The position numbers and the translations under genes were made by a program. From NCBI GenBank assembly GCA_944470555.2, contig OX104134.1, forward strand, positions 99,442,701 to 99,506,700: a stretch of DNA of 64,000 bases, read 5' to 3'. The DNA is from Heterobilharzia americana. Its lineage: Eukaryota; Platyhelminthes; Trematoda; Strigeidida; Schistosomatidae. Shown here piece after piece: positions 1 through 14,600 of this stretch (position 1 is the first letter of the stretch; each line of letters begins with the position of its first letter). A model generated the notes under the pieces. It made no database searches and was not told the origin of the DNA. It saw nothing but the letters and a program-made list of their open reading frames with translations.

Positions 1-1864
1 TTCACAGTAGTATAAAAAAACAGATGGATAAGAAAAGAGCGATACCAAAGTGAACAAATGTGTATGACGGGAAAAAAAAATTGAAGATGAAAGTTACTGA
101 AAATATTCTAAGTTTCGAACATTTCAAAGTGTTATATTGTGGAATAAGATTATCAAAATCTTAATAAGAAGCCATAAGCCCATACAAAGCCTTTTTCAAC
201 TAGTCGTTTTATTCCAAAGTTCCGAGAGAAAGCAGGCGAAAACACTTGTAAATAATATCAGATTGATTTCAGGTTGAAATTCACCATAAACTAACATTAG
301 TTGGAGGTATACTGGAAACCTGAGAGCCTAAAAATAGCCAAGGCCATTGCAAAATATGTATAACCCCCCTTGTATTTTGTATGTATTTTGACGCTGTAAT
401 CTACCTCTTGTTATCATACTACTTTTCCCATTTATCGAGAAATTGAGAGACAAAAAAAGGAGTGGAACCTAAAGGTTGTTATTAAAGCGTCCACACATAC
501 ATGCATAACTCAGGTAATATCAAGTAGCCATTACAAGGATGAAACAAGTGACAACTGGGGTTATAGAACAAGGAGTGAATACATCTCTTCACCAATGTAA
601 TGGATTTTTAGGCGTGTTATAAATGGGTACAAGCATTGATTCTTCTTATCTCGAAAGAAACACTCCATGCCTTTCTAGATGATTTAGAACAACAGTCAGA
701 CACTTTATGGACTAGTCGTCCCACAGCATTCTTCTTACTCAATCTTATTTCAGTTAATATTTCACATTAGGGTAGGCCATATCTCAAAAAAAAAATGCAC
801 AGAACATGTTCAAGTCGTTTCAGTCGATGAAACTTCACAACCTAAGCAATGCTACGAAAACACCTGTAATTACAGATTTGTAATCTCTTCACATCTACTT
901 TTAACGATAATTCCTTATAGTTGTATCATAAGACAGGGTTAAATATACGGTCAAAGTGGATGTAATGTATTATATTATTCACTGAAACAGATTACACGAA
1001 AATAGTAAGTTTATCCTGACCACTGTTGCACCTTCGTAGTATAAGCTGTGTTGCAGTGTCACGTCATCATTAATGTAGAAGTCAAATGTAGAGTTTTAAG
1101 GCGAAGAGAAAGAGCAGTTGATGAGGTTGCAAACGCTGATAGACTGAGGGGACCAGGACATATATTACACATGTCTAATTATAGTCCGCCTCATTGCACA
1201 ATGTTAGCTGAAAAAAAACATGAACTTATATTTGAAATCATATTAAATTATATTCGAAATACTCACCGTTGAAGAGAAAAAATTATTGGATTTCAGATTC
1301 AAGTTGAAATATTTAGTGAAGCCATAGATACACATTCGTTTACGGTGGAAACAAGAAATTCGACTACACAATATTAATCGATTTGGATATTACTATATTC
1401 CTCTAAAAATAAGAGGTGGATTGTATATATGTTCCGTATGCCTAGAGTCACCGTTTGCTCTGTCACGTAGTATTAGCTTATGTAGATTTAGGCTACAAAA
1501 ATGTCACAGGCAACCAAACAAAAAGATGGTGTCAATTTATATAATCTGTCTTCGACTGTTGATCTGAGCCGCATAAAGAAATGAACGCTTCCCAGTTGAC
1601 GTTGGCTCGAAAACAGAAACCAGTGAATAAAAACTTTAAGTGATATGTTTGATAATCGACCTGAATCGCGGAGATTTGTGGACAAATCTATGCATTGTAA
1701 TGGAGATACCTATCTACTTTGGAAGTTACATCAATGACCCTTGTAATCCCTTCATAAACTATCAGTTAAGATAAAGTGAGTCTGAAAAATTAATATTTTA
1801 AAGTGGAGGGTGATTTTGACTGTCAAATCAACATCAAATGAGTGTAATAAGAGTCATTCAATAC
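1..1864. other. Intron 15 or later intron of the UBR gene; no exon recognised
   Basis: The next UBR segment after exon 15 should encode a helical stretch before the RING domain. I could not find it on the minus strand here, so this is most likely intron continuing off the window. It contains small LINE-B scraps: an antisense piece around 765-870 and a sense piece around 1040-1170, recognised by similarity to the fragments at 30.8 kb and 32.3 kb. The short open frames in it have no protein-like features. Confidence 0.5.
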
Positions 1865-2639
1865 TTGTTCCATATGTGCGCAGCGGAGAGAATATACAAC
1901 GATACCCAGCATAATTGAATCTTTTGTGATAAGTTGATCTTGCAATTGTAAAAATAAAAACATTAACATATCAAAAATGTTTAATAATATTGTTTTACTT
2001 ACAGTTGTCTGTTCCGGATGTCGATATCCCCAATAAAAGCGATTAAAACGATAAGCCATAAACTCTGGTCGTAGATTAAATACAGTACGATTATTGATAG
2101 ATGATTGAATTGCTACTCTACGTAATATTTTAGGTAGTGCTTGATCTATAGCTCGTTTATTAGCACTTCGTGATACAGAGGCTGGTGGTACAGGTCTTGG
2201 ACCAATATCTATTGAACATGATGATCCAGGTTGTACTTTATTATCTAAGGTTATTTCTTTGTTAGACTCCTTAAATTGATTATTATGAAGGTGTGATATA
2301 TCCGATTGTTCAATAGTAACATTTAACAATAAACTATTTGTACTTTGATACGGTAGAGCAGATAATAATTCGCTATAACTTAAAGATTTTAAACACAGTG
2401 TATGAATGACATCATTGATTAAATTAGGATAGTAGAATTCTGAGTCAGTATCAAGGAGTATGTTATCAAGATAATTGGAATATCCATTACTAGTATCTTT
2501 ATTATCGAGTGCATAATAATCCTTTGTGAAGCAACCGATAGAAGGACGAGACCGATTAGTAATACATGAAAGTAATATACGTAGTAACATTTCAACTGCA
2601 TGCACACGACCTGGTCCTGGTTCTTTCATACACGTTTCA
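1865..2639 (-). CDS. UBR1/UBR2: UBR exon 15 (helical scaffold)
   Basis: Begins after an acceptor TTTTAG at 2640 and completes the split codon left by exon 14. The translation matches consecutive UBR1/2 blocks: [13 protein letters not shown], then [18 protein letters not shown], then [10 protein letters not shown], then [13 protein letters not shown], and finally [25 protein letters not shown] at 2002 looks like a donor, but the reading frame continues through it into conserved sequence, so I treat it as coding. The 3' end is put at a GTATTG donor at 1864, which gives a phase-0 end; that boundary is the least certain part. The linker before VSKTILL is about 25 residues shorter than in vertebrates. 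Confidence 0.88.
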
Positions 2640-5600
2640 CTAAAATTATAGTGATATTGAAAGAAGAAAAAGAAAGAATAACATTAATCGAGAGGGAAAA
2701 AGAAATTCATCGTTTAATAATATATATTATTTTTAGCTCATAACAACTGCCTAGTTTAGAGTAAGGAGTAACAAATTACCACAGAAGAATATTAGCACGA
2801 TTAAATAGACTGTCATCCCAATACGGCATCAAATTGCAATCAACGTTTTTATTGTCCACGGTAATAATAAAGTCAAAGAGAAACTTTAAGCAAAAAAATT
2901 TGTTGATGATTTAATTCAAATAGTAACAGTGGTTCTGCAGTTAATACAAAAAGTACATTAATTAATGCTTTATGGGGATTACTTGGTTTCAATACAGCCT
3001 TCACCACGGTTTCATATCATCTGGAAAACTAATGATAGCCAAAGAGTACTGGACAATTGTTTTCATCTAGTTGGAGACTATTCAGCAGTGTGTCTACCAC
3101 CTTGAAAGGGATCAAACAGAGGATCGTCAAAGCTTCACAGACACCATGAAGTCATGTTGAGGAAACCCAAACTCTATCGAAACAATTGTCCAGTATTCTC
3201 AAGCTACGGATGCTTCTCTAATTGATGTTAGCCATGATAAAGATTGTCTTGAATATAGGATATCTTTGTTTAAACTTGAAACCCTAGATAGGATCCTCGA
3301 TTACGTAAACTGTCATTCCAGTTTAACATATATCTGATCATACAGTACATTAGTATTAATATTTATAAAGGTTAAAGACGAGAGACTTGGCGCGTCATGA
3401 AAAGTATTTCCAACAAACTACGGGGACATACATCACCTCAAAAGCTGCCGCCTACACTCACTCAATATTCTCACTGAAGATGATCAGATGGCCACAATAA
3501 TGAGAAACTCACTTTGGCTGGCTGGCTGGCGACGAACCAACTAACCGACCAACAACCTATCGCCCACAAAATATGCAGAAGACGAAAGTGGAGATGAATT
3601 GGATTGTTTTGGATATACACTGAGAAGACCATTCGGGCATATCACATCACATCTCATGCCAGGTGAGGCCCTCGAGTGCAGGCGGAATAGGAAACAACAA
3701 GTTGGTCGTCCCAGCTGAGAATGACATGAAGGAGAAGGTGTGAGGAAGAAATGAAAGCTTCTGGGTAGTTGTGGAGCAAGGTCAAGATGACTGCAGAGAA
3801 GAGAGTGAAATGGGGACGTGCTACTGAATCCACATGTTCCACTAGGAACCCAAGGGACAAATTATAATATAATGGTTTCAAAGATGATAAACCTGTTGAA
3901 AATCTACTTATTTTTATTTCTCATGTGAAGCAGATCTATGGATTGTAATAAAATACCATTTTCCCTAATAACTACTTTGTCTTTCACATTCTAGATTGCG
4001 ATTGGCCAGTGCATATTTGAACATGATTCGCCGTCACTAAAGTCTACTTGAACCGAAAAACAAGCAACAACAACAACAATAACTCATAAACGAACCTTTT
4101 CAAATAATTGCCCAAATGGAATTTATGTATTAAGCGAATAATAAATTCATCCGGTGGTAGAACACAACTAGCAATTTGTAACAATTGTATATCACGATCA
4201 ACCAGTTCAACACGCATCGATGAACTGAAAATATTTGTCATCTATAAAAATGGAGGGATATTGATAAGTTAGCAAAGAAGGAGAATTATTAGCACAATAC
4301 TCATTACCGATATGCACGAACATTACAGCATGCAGTAATCTTCTTCATCATCATAATCATGTGATCAATATGACTGAGGAATGTAACATAGCTCATTATC
4401 CGTCGAGACGATTTTAGTCGCAGGTTAGCATAATGGTATTATTGATACGGTACAATGATTGACGATAAAGGAAAGGAAATCTTAGGTCACAGCAAATATT
4501 CGAAGTAGTCAACTCTGGATCATCAGACATATCAAGCACTGAATTGTATTTCAAATTTTGGAATTGTTATTACACTACAGTGAAAGTCAACAGGTCAACA
4601 AATAATGATAACCACCTTCCCAGTAGTAAATTTCACTTGTCAGTAGAACTAGTTGATTGCTTGAAACCGATAGACATACTTATAAACACTTGAAAGTAAG
4701 GTTTTATTAAGTGGTAAACTTGAAGATGATACGTAATATAATACATTCAAAATTATGATCTCAAAACTCCAATACAATGACAATTCAAATGAGTTTAGAC
4801 AAAGGATAATCAGTTAATAAGTGGAATAATGTCGTCCGTTAAGTCTGGTATCCTTTAAATCTTAACGAAAGTGAAATACTGGTGTAGCAAGAAGCTCGTG
4901 ACGATGAATTATAACGGTTATAGAATGAGCAAAAAAAGAAGGAACCTAGATTCTCTAACCAAAGAGACACTAAGGATCCTCAATATCTTGGACAATAAGG
5001 GATAAAGTAGTTAGTCTCCTTGATAAAATTAGGTAGCATATTAAGAAAACAAAGATGTATTAAACGTTGGTCATTTCAAAAAGTTTGATAATCTCACATC
5101 AACTTGTGATACAGTCATTACCAGGATTTACAAAACAGGTTTCTCAATTTAATGAAAACGAGTGAAGTGGTAGAATCTAGTGACCACTGAACTTATTTCG
5201 AGGATAAAATCTTGTATCAGCCAAAATGAGTTGCTTGCTGATGAAATCTCAGCTCGGATACAGAAGACCCTTATGGAAGTTGTCAATTTACCTGAGTAAT
5301 CTATTGCACCAACAATTGGGATATTTGACTACATATTAAAAAACGATTATACACGGCTGCAATCTGTTCTCTCCTCGTATACAGTTATGAGACATGGCCG
5401 TTAAAAGTACAAGAAATGAAATGGCTACAGCATTTCGATCATAGATGTCTTCGTAGTATTGCTCGTGTTTGGTGGAATCACCGCCATATGAGTAATGTTG
5501 AGGTCAGGCGAACCTTAGTTGACTGAGATAATTACGACATGTGTTGCGTGTGCCGAGTTACCGCCTAGATTGAAGTTCCATTCCAGATAGGGGAGGTTGG

Positions 5601-8600
5601 ATTAGGTTGAAAGAGGGTTCAGGGTGGCCAGACCAAGACCTGGCAAAAGTCCAGGAAGTCGCTAACTGCTGGTATGATCTGTCCAAGGAGATGTAGACTG
5701 CCTGGTCGGGGTTCCCGAGACGAAAAGAATCAGTGGTTAAGAAATCTTAGTGACATAACTGAAAATCGGTAACAGTAATGCAAATGTATTCACTCCTTGA
5801 CGTCTTCTAATGCTTGAATATTTGCGCTAAACTTTACATTCAAATTGTTTCCTCTCTCACATAACTTTATCTACTTTCATATCACTCTTTACCTATCCAC
5901 CTATTCTTTGTGTACTACTGTGTAGTGTGGCAACATGAAGTGATGCACTTTTATGCCAGGTTTTATGGTGATTGTCTATCTGTTTGCGAATTCAGTCTGC
6001 AGGAAACAGAAGAACCGAAAGAATAGTAAGGGAAGAAAAAAGGTAAATAATCTGAACCAAATTACAATTGGAATGAAACTTGCAATCAACAGAGAACCAC
6101 GACTAGCTCACAGTGAATACAAACTATTTTTCAATGCATTTAAAGGTGGATAAAGATTTACAGATTGCTAGGGAGTTTCGGTAAGTTTAAATACTTTCCC
6201 TGACTACTTTAACGCCATACATCAATTCTTTGACTAGCTAACTAGTATACATATTCGTCAATAAATGATGAATATTATATTTTATCAAACTGCACTAGGC
6301 AGGTAAAGGCACGTTTATGCAATAGACAGTGACCCACACTTTCTGTATGAAGGATAGTGTCTTAAACTTCAGTACATGGAGTGAGGTTGGAAAATGTCAC
6401 AAACTGATTGGAAGTCGTGTATAAACAATTCAGTCACAGCTCTACAATACATCTTATAGGATACTGAAGCATGCATACATCGTTTTGTATAAATATTACA
6501 CATGGACAAAAACGGAAGACGAACGAAACGTAACTCAGCTACCTTGTGTACATCCATGCATTAAGCAATGAGCCATGTTTATTGTGCGAGCGCAAGTAAT
6601 ACTACTGTTACTACTGGGTAGGTGGAACGGGGCTCAAAACAGTAGCCCAATGGTTGGTAGTCTTCTCAAGAAAACCACTGAGCCACAAGTTCCACAACAC
6701 ATCAACTCAATATAATTCCATTTCTATAACTTTTCATTCCGGAATGTTTTCATTTGCTTCGTTGACCTACTAAAAATGATCTATACCGAAGAATTATTTT
6801 AAGAGTTGGTAATAAATGTTATCAAATCTTCCTAATGCAGAGCTTAACAAAATGCCTGGACAAAAAAATGACAACCTGTTAATTCTTTTCCCACCATGTT
6901 CTTGCCTACCGGATGAAATACTTCTTTTTTGTTTTTAGTTTTATACTACTTAGTATTATTGAGTAGCATAAATCATGTGATCCTTCAATGTTACTTCTTC
7001 CTAAACTTGGCTATTTAATCGCATCTTGTTCATCATTTAACATATCTGATATTATTTCCTTTCTCAGTTCATGACAGTTTTGGGATCGTTTTCGTCACTC
7101 TCCGATGTTCTATGTTAACCTGAACATTAGTTTATTTTCACGTCTTGACTTCATCGTGGAAACATGCACGCGTTCTTCATATTCCCATGCTGTTATACTG
7201 TTGATGCACTCTCCGTAAAGTGCTTTGGCAGCGATAAACCCCCGGATACCTCACGATACGAGGTTTTTTATTTATCGTTCACCAATGCTTATTCACAAAT
7301 GAGCGTATTCTAGACAAAATTCTGTGCTGTGGATTTCAAGTGTAACTTCAGCGTCTGGTTATATTATTGAAAAATAGCTTTGGTTTCGAATTTCTTAGAA
7401 AGAAATTCACAAAACCAAATAATCGACAATAGTATAATCATGAAAATTTCATGACGAATTATATTAGGATCCATCTTGCTCTAATATTGTCAAATGATGT
7501 TAGACTGACATTACTCAGAACTCTGAAAGCTCGTGGAGATTTTTTACAAACATTCAGCTCAAGTTAGGCAAACTGTCAAAAGCCTGTGGTGAGATTGAGC
7601 TCATACTATTAGTGACCTATTCTTTAATTCCTTATGCAACAGCAGTACTGTGCTCCAGTATATTAGTGATGCCTAATGAAGAATAAATATGTAAGTCTCT
7701 AGAAAAAAAAGTGTAAAAGAAATCCACCTTACCATTCATCACTTAGATTACTAAAGCAACTGAAAAGAAACTAGTTTACAGCTAGAAGTTGGTAGCCAAT
7801 GTGAAGGAGGTTTTGCTTCGCCAGCATTTAGTTCTTTCCAGTGCTCATCATCTAGGCAAGTCTGCAACACTAATGTGTTGCTGGAGACTCGAACAGACGA
7901 TGTCAAAGGTCAGGCGCTTTACAATGACACACTTCAAGATTGGTTCTCTGCAAAGAACCGACCAGAATCAATGATTAAAATGATGACAAATATCGACAAA
8001 TACGAAAGCTGTGTACAGAGCTTCTGGTTAAATGATTCCTAATATTAAACAATGAATACTGTCTTGTCACCTTTTCATTGGTTCTCTCTCTAGTTGACAT
8101 CAATTCGTTAGTACACTTCATAAGTGTTCCACTTACAAAGACCATACACATTTCTTATGTTAATACATCAAAAGTAACAATCTCAGTTGGTATTACTAAT
8201 CACCATCTAGCAATATGCACGGTTCCTATATCATACAAGTTTAGTAATGACTCATCAAAAAAACGGGGTAGCAATAGGCTTACCACTAGACCCTCTGATA
8301 AATTGGCTACAAATTAGTTAACTCCAGCAACAGCAACTGAGTCAAATTTTTGCGTGACAGTACTATCTAGCCGCCTAGACCTCCGTATATAGAACTGAGT
8401 TTGAGATCTTGACCGACTAGTTGAAAGTCGACTAAACAGAACAATGAGCTTCACATTTAGCAGATAGCTTCATGGCTGATCTAGGATACACAAATGACGG
8501 TTTCATCATCTGCTATGGGTAAATTGGTAACATATTACACTAACATCCAGTGATTGTCATTCCTCGATCAAGTTGATAACAAAAGTGAAAAACACCTGAG

Positions 8601-11600
8601 GTTTTTGTCGCCATATTGAGTTTAAGGCAGGACTGCAATTAAAAAAGGTCAATTTAGAAGAAACCAACCAGTATTGAACAGTAATCAAATTTTTGAAGTT
8701 GAATAATGCTGAGTGAGAAAAGGAACCAAAATGATTCAATGGTCAATAAAGTCAAAAAATCTGATCAGACGACCCGTTGGATTTATCCTAATTGTTACCC
8801 CTCTCTCGCTCGAAGATTAAATACTGACAATAATAACGATAACAACTTCTTAAAGTTCCTAAGATGATCTTACTCATGAATATGAAATTCCGAAGACGAC
8901 AAGGTAATGGAATTCATCAAGAATCGATTGTCTTAAATAATCGATCACTAGGATATTTTTTTGTTGTTGAACTGTGAAATAGCTCCTCCAACTGACAGTT
9001 GACCTAAGGATACGTGAACAGCGAGTTATTGTTTTCAACGACAACTATGTTTCTCAGTTTACATGCTCCTGTAGCGCTGGTTATACAACCCACACGAAGC
9101 GCAATCTTTCTAAATGCATCATCGAGTACTATCTTCATTAGGTGTCAGTAAAACGAATGCAGACTGAGTAATAGCAGTCTTTTCCTCGAACATTTGCTTA
9201 ACTCTAGTCAAATTAATTTAGCACAGTTATCACCCCAACCACGTGTAGACGTTCCTTATATGCTCTACATTATTCTAAGAGAAATTTGCTATATTCGGCT
9301 AAATATACCACTTTTCGGCGACCAACTAGACAGCAAACACACTTTTATGATCATTTGTCGATTAAAATTATAGGTAAGATTGTAGCAAAAAGGAAACTAC
9401 AATATCCGTTGAAACTAGTAACGTATTGACCAATGACTTACAGTGTGCAGCTGACCAGCTTCACACAATACAAAGAAAATGACACACTTCCCATTTTCTA
9501 ACCTCAGAATAAACAAACAGATAAAAACTTTTCATAAACGAATATAAAATTGCAAAAATGTCAAGAATAACAATGGAACCAGGAGAAAATCGATCCATTT
9601 CATTTCGGCGGTAGTAACTCGTTAACAGCTAACAAACTACAATATCAAATAAATAGTTTTGCCTAAAATCTAACACAATTTATTTACACAGAATACAATA
9701 TCGATAAGAAACTAAGACGGACAGAAATTGTTGCACACAAAAGGTTAATCACACCAACAAACAGTCAATAAATGGTAAACATGGGAAGCGGCCACCGGTG
9801 GAATCACGAGTGCTCATCTTCCCCTATTTCATACTCATCAGCTGGATACCCCTGCATGTATCCATCAAGACTCAGACACCGGATCGACTGAGCCAAACGC
9901 CAGACCGTCTTCCCCTAGGCAACCGAGTCACGATAACCACCTCTTGTGTGACACATCAAAGCGTTTTCAAGCCATCGGTCACGGGTTCACATCTTTGTGG
10001 GAATAACATCACTCACTGGGAGGCGCACCCTGTACTCCACTGCTAGTCACTATCCATCATTACCAAAAAATTTAAACTACAGGCAACACTCAGGCATCCA
10101 CACACCACACCAACACCATGTGCTAATACACACCGATCAATTCAGTCTAGTCAACAACCGAACAATACAAGTGACAAAATAAAAGTTAATAAATGCTCAT
10201 AATTACATACAATGACTACTAATCTTGTCGTCATTTCATTCGATAATTTTCCATTAGATTATGCTCACAACTATGATCATTATTATTAGACTCTGCTTCA
10301 ATTTACTCCTTTGACTAATATTTACGACTATTCCTGACCGATATTTTGAAAAGCTAGCTTGCAAGTAGTTGGAAACATACCATCGAGGTAAAACGGGTCC
10401 ATTTTCTCCTGCTTCCATTGTTGATATTGCCACTGTCAAACAGAGAAGCAGTGAAACGACAAAAAGTTGCCACACTTTATATAAAGTATAAGGAAACAGA
10501 ACCAGGAACAGAAAGTATAAAAGAACGAAAACAACCGCACTAATGCTAAATATTTCTAGCCCGAATAGATGCTCTTGGTTGTATTATGTTCTCTGAGATG
10601 GGTTATCTCATCGTAAAGTTTTCATCATCTTTCTGAACGACAACATCAGCACTAAGGTCAGTATGAAGTGAGCTGACAATATCTCTCCATGACTGATTTA
10701 GTAGTCTCCTTGACAAAGTGGTCTGTGATTGCTTGTTTCCTTCGATTGTTGTATCATTGATTGTATACACTTTCCTGTTGGCTGTCCCTCTACTTCACTT
10801 CTGACCCTCCTGTCGTGTATCATTCTTCTTATTAATTGATAGATTGGGTCTATGTTTATGCATCTATTGATTGCTGGCTGGCTGACTGACTGACTGACTG
10901 ACTGACCTGAATGCCAAGCTTCTAGCAATTCTCTGATATTCTTTGTGTTTCCTCTCTCCGTCCAACATTTCTACATTGTCGAAATTGAATTCATCTCCAT
11001 AGTTGTTATCCACGTGCATTAAAATGAGTGATGAAATATCATGTGTGACCATGTGTGAGCCAATTGGTGCTCTTGTAGACGAAGGCGAAGAGGGCGGCCG
11101 CTTTGTCCAATCCAGTGGAGACCATGATTATTGCAGTTGATTTTGTAAATGATATTCGGTTTGTCTTCTTCGCTTGTTGCATCCTCTGGTCTACATAATA
11201 GTGTTTGGAGGGAACTTGTTGGTTTATGAGCCACATCAATTCCAAGTAGTGTTGTTGTGATTTCTGATATATATTCATTCTTCGTGTATGGTAGGACGAT
11301 GCGTTTATTGATTTCTGTCGATGACCTTGGGGTTGATGATGCATGGGATGGGAATCTTCTGATAAGGTTTCGTGCGTAGCCGTTCTTCTTTAGAGTGGAC
11401 ATCAAGTAATTTTCTCTGTTTCTCCGTGAGGTTGTTGTACAGCAGTGTGTGCTCTCGCTGTTTTAAATAGTCCGCACGCAACTCATTTTGTATGTTGTTG
11501 GCACTGTGTAGTTGAGGATTTGGTCAGTGTGTGTTGGCTTCCTGTGCTCTTGGGTTGCCAGCCTTCCAGCATAAGTCCTACTGACTAAAACACTCAGCAA

Positions 11601-14600
11601 TGGTAGTTAGTTGTTTGACTCTTTCTCCATTGAAAGCGTTGTTAATCAAACTGTAAGTGTTTTCTATATCATCTTTTTAATGATGACAAAAGTGTCGTCT
11701 ACATTGTGAATCAGAATTTTTGGTTTTATCACAGGTAGAATGATGGCTTCCAGTGTCTGCATCAATGCTTCAGCAATTAGTCCGGATATCGGTGATCCCA
11801 TTTTAGTCCTTTCATCTGTTTGTACTTCTTACCATTGAATTGGAAGTATGTTGTCAGACAAGGATCGATGAGTTCCATCAGACTTGAACATTTGAGTTTT
11901 GTGCCTTGTGAAAGCTTTGTGTTTTCATTGAGCAGCAGGAGGGACATCGTTTCCTTGGTCAGTTGAGGTTCGATGGATGTGTATAGTGCTGTGACATCGG
12001 GGGATACCATTAATTCGTCGTGTTCTATGCTAATGTTTTTGATGTTTTCTAAGAATTCCGTTGGTGACTTGATGGAATGTCCGCATGGTTGAACAAGGTG
12101 TTTGAGTTTTCTCGAAAGTTCTCTTCATATGTTGTATGTTGTAGTTCCTAGAAGTGAGACAATTGGTCGTAGAGGATATCGGGTTTGTGTAGTTTTGGCC
12201 TGGTGTGTCTTGCTTTGTTATTTCTTCTGCTTCACAGAGTTTGTTCAAGGTTTTATTGATCTGGTTGTTGAACTTCTGGACTTTTGGATAGGGTTGGTTT
12301 CAAGTGGTTGATACACATTTTCGTCTTTGAGTAATTTCTCTGCCTTCTCTATATAGTTTTCTTTGTCCATAACTACCGTCGTGTGTGTGTGTGTCCTTTG
12401 TCTGCTGGGAGTACAACGATATCTTTCCTATTTTTCAGTCTTTTTAATGTTTTCTGTTCTTCAGAGTTCATTTGAGCATGATGTCTCTTCTGACTGGTTA
12501 GTAGTGGTACGATTGTTTGTCATATTTCTTGTTGAGTGACCTCATTTAATCCTGATGTTTTAAGTGACGATTCTAATGTATTAAGGGATTGTGGTGTTGA
12601 GGCATGTCTTGTGTTGTAATTCAATCCTTTTTGAAGGAGAAGTTCTTCCATTTTCGTTAGTGGTTGTTATGATAAGTTGGCATTCAGGTTAGTCAGTCAG
12701 TCAGTCGGCAATCAATAGATGCATAGACATAGACCCAATCTATCAATTAATAAGAAGAATGATACACGACAGAAAGATCAGAAGTGAAGTAGAGGGACAG
12801 CCAACAGGAAAGTGTATACAATCAATGATACAACAATCGAAGGAAACAAGCAATCACAGACCACTTTGTCAAGGAGACTACTAAATCAGTCATGGAGAGA
12901 TATTGTCAGCTCACTTCATACTGACCTTAGTGCTGATGTTGTCGTTCAGAAAGATGATGAAAACTTTACGATGAGATAACCCATCTCAGAGAACATAATA
13001 CAACCAAGATAAATGCACTAACACTGATGAAACTGTCAGACAGACAGACAAACCCAACACGGAACTTCACAAGCAAGTATATGAGTTCACGTTCGAACAA
13101 AATCACAACAATAGCTTTTAAGGAAGGAGTGGAAACGAGAAGAATAACGCTGAAGTAGACTATAAGTTGAGAACAGAGACGATAAATACACGATAAGTAA
13201 TGTTTGCATTTGTACCATGGTAACTCATTCCGAATCATGTCACCAGCTGATCAACAAGCATCCGTTCCCATTTTCTTCAAGACACCAATTACGCCTCTCA
13301 AACAGCGGAGACGAACACTCAGAAACTTTATGTACTGGCGTCACGTTCTAATTTCATCAAACAGGCTTATTCTAACCCAAAAGTACTACGGCTAGTGTCG
13401 TGTGTCGAGGTGGTTAGTGAGTAACACATGTCCGAACCGCCTTAGTTAATGAAAGTTCACAACTTCCACATTCTTCACATGGTGATTCCATCATACGTCA
13501 GCAACGCCATGTCAGCGAAATCCGTTAATGTCTCCATCGATTTTGCTTTCGACGGCGATGTCTCAAAGCAGCATGGTAAGATATAGACACTGAGTTACAG
13601 TGTACCTACCCTTTAAGAAGAAGTTGGATACGTCCAGAGTGCTAGAAATGACGTATTTTGGCAAACGCCGATATTTAGCTTTTCGAATCCGAGATGACAT
13701 TTCGACACCAACCCACCTGATGGAATAGCTCAAGGAAGTGAAGGGATGAAATATACGAAGACATATAGAGTAGTAGTGGATTTATAAGCATGCCAGGGAG
13801 CAGCGACAGAGTAGTAACATATTTTAAAGCTATATGCCTAAGTTTTCTCAAAAACGAAAGTCTTGAAAAAAGTGGGGAAAACAGTTTAGGAAAGAGAAGG
13901 AAAACAGGATAGAATATGTGTCAGCAATATTGTAATTATTTTGCAACAACGTCTATTTTAGTTGTATTACAAATTTCGGTCACTTGAGATTCACACTCTT
14001 CTACAACAGTTAAGAACTTCAGAGAATTCTCTCAGGTGTGGATGAAACTTGATAATGAAGTGACCTAATTGGAAATGAATATTTTAGCACATCAGCCGTT
14101 AAGGTAGATGTTTTGCATTTCAACTTCTGTTTTATATTACTGCGTGGTCAGGAAAAATCAAGTGTCTAAACACGTAGCATTATTTGCGCATTTATCAATA
14201 TTATCCACTCGATCACTTCAAGATTACAGAACCTGATAACAATTCTCAATAACTAGTAAATAAACAAAGAAATTTACTGCGGCAATTGAACTACAGATAT
14301 TGTGTGAGAGTTGACAATACCACCTGGTTGTCCAAACCCTGGGGTTGGATTCAAATGCGCGGCACATCGGTTAGACCAATCAGCGACAACCACCCCACTC
14401 CTCCCCACCCACACACATATAAACCACATTACCTAAAACTAATATGCGATTACTTACCTGCCCACACAAACATCCACAGAAAGCATATTATCACGTTTTA
14501 TCTTATGGCATGGCATGATATGTAATAAAAATAGCTTTCAGTTGTATTCTTGCACAACTAGTGTGACCGAATTCGTTTTTTTAACTGCTTTACACGGGTA

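Noticed and set aside
9798..10046. 82-codon frame identical at 9798 and 50443
   Set aside because: Lies in the 775-bp repeat next to a hammerhead relic; identity is explained by recent duplication.
10698..10928. TGAC repeats giving SVSQSVSQ peptides near 10.9 and 12.7 kb
   Set aside because: Simple repeat within the inverted arms of the Penelope-like element.
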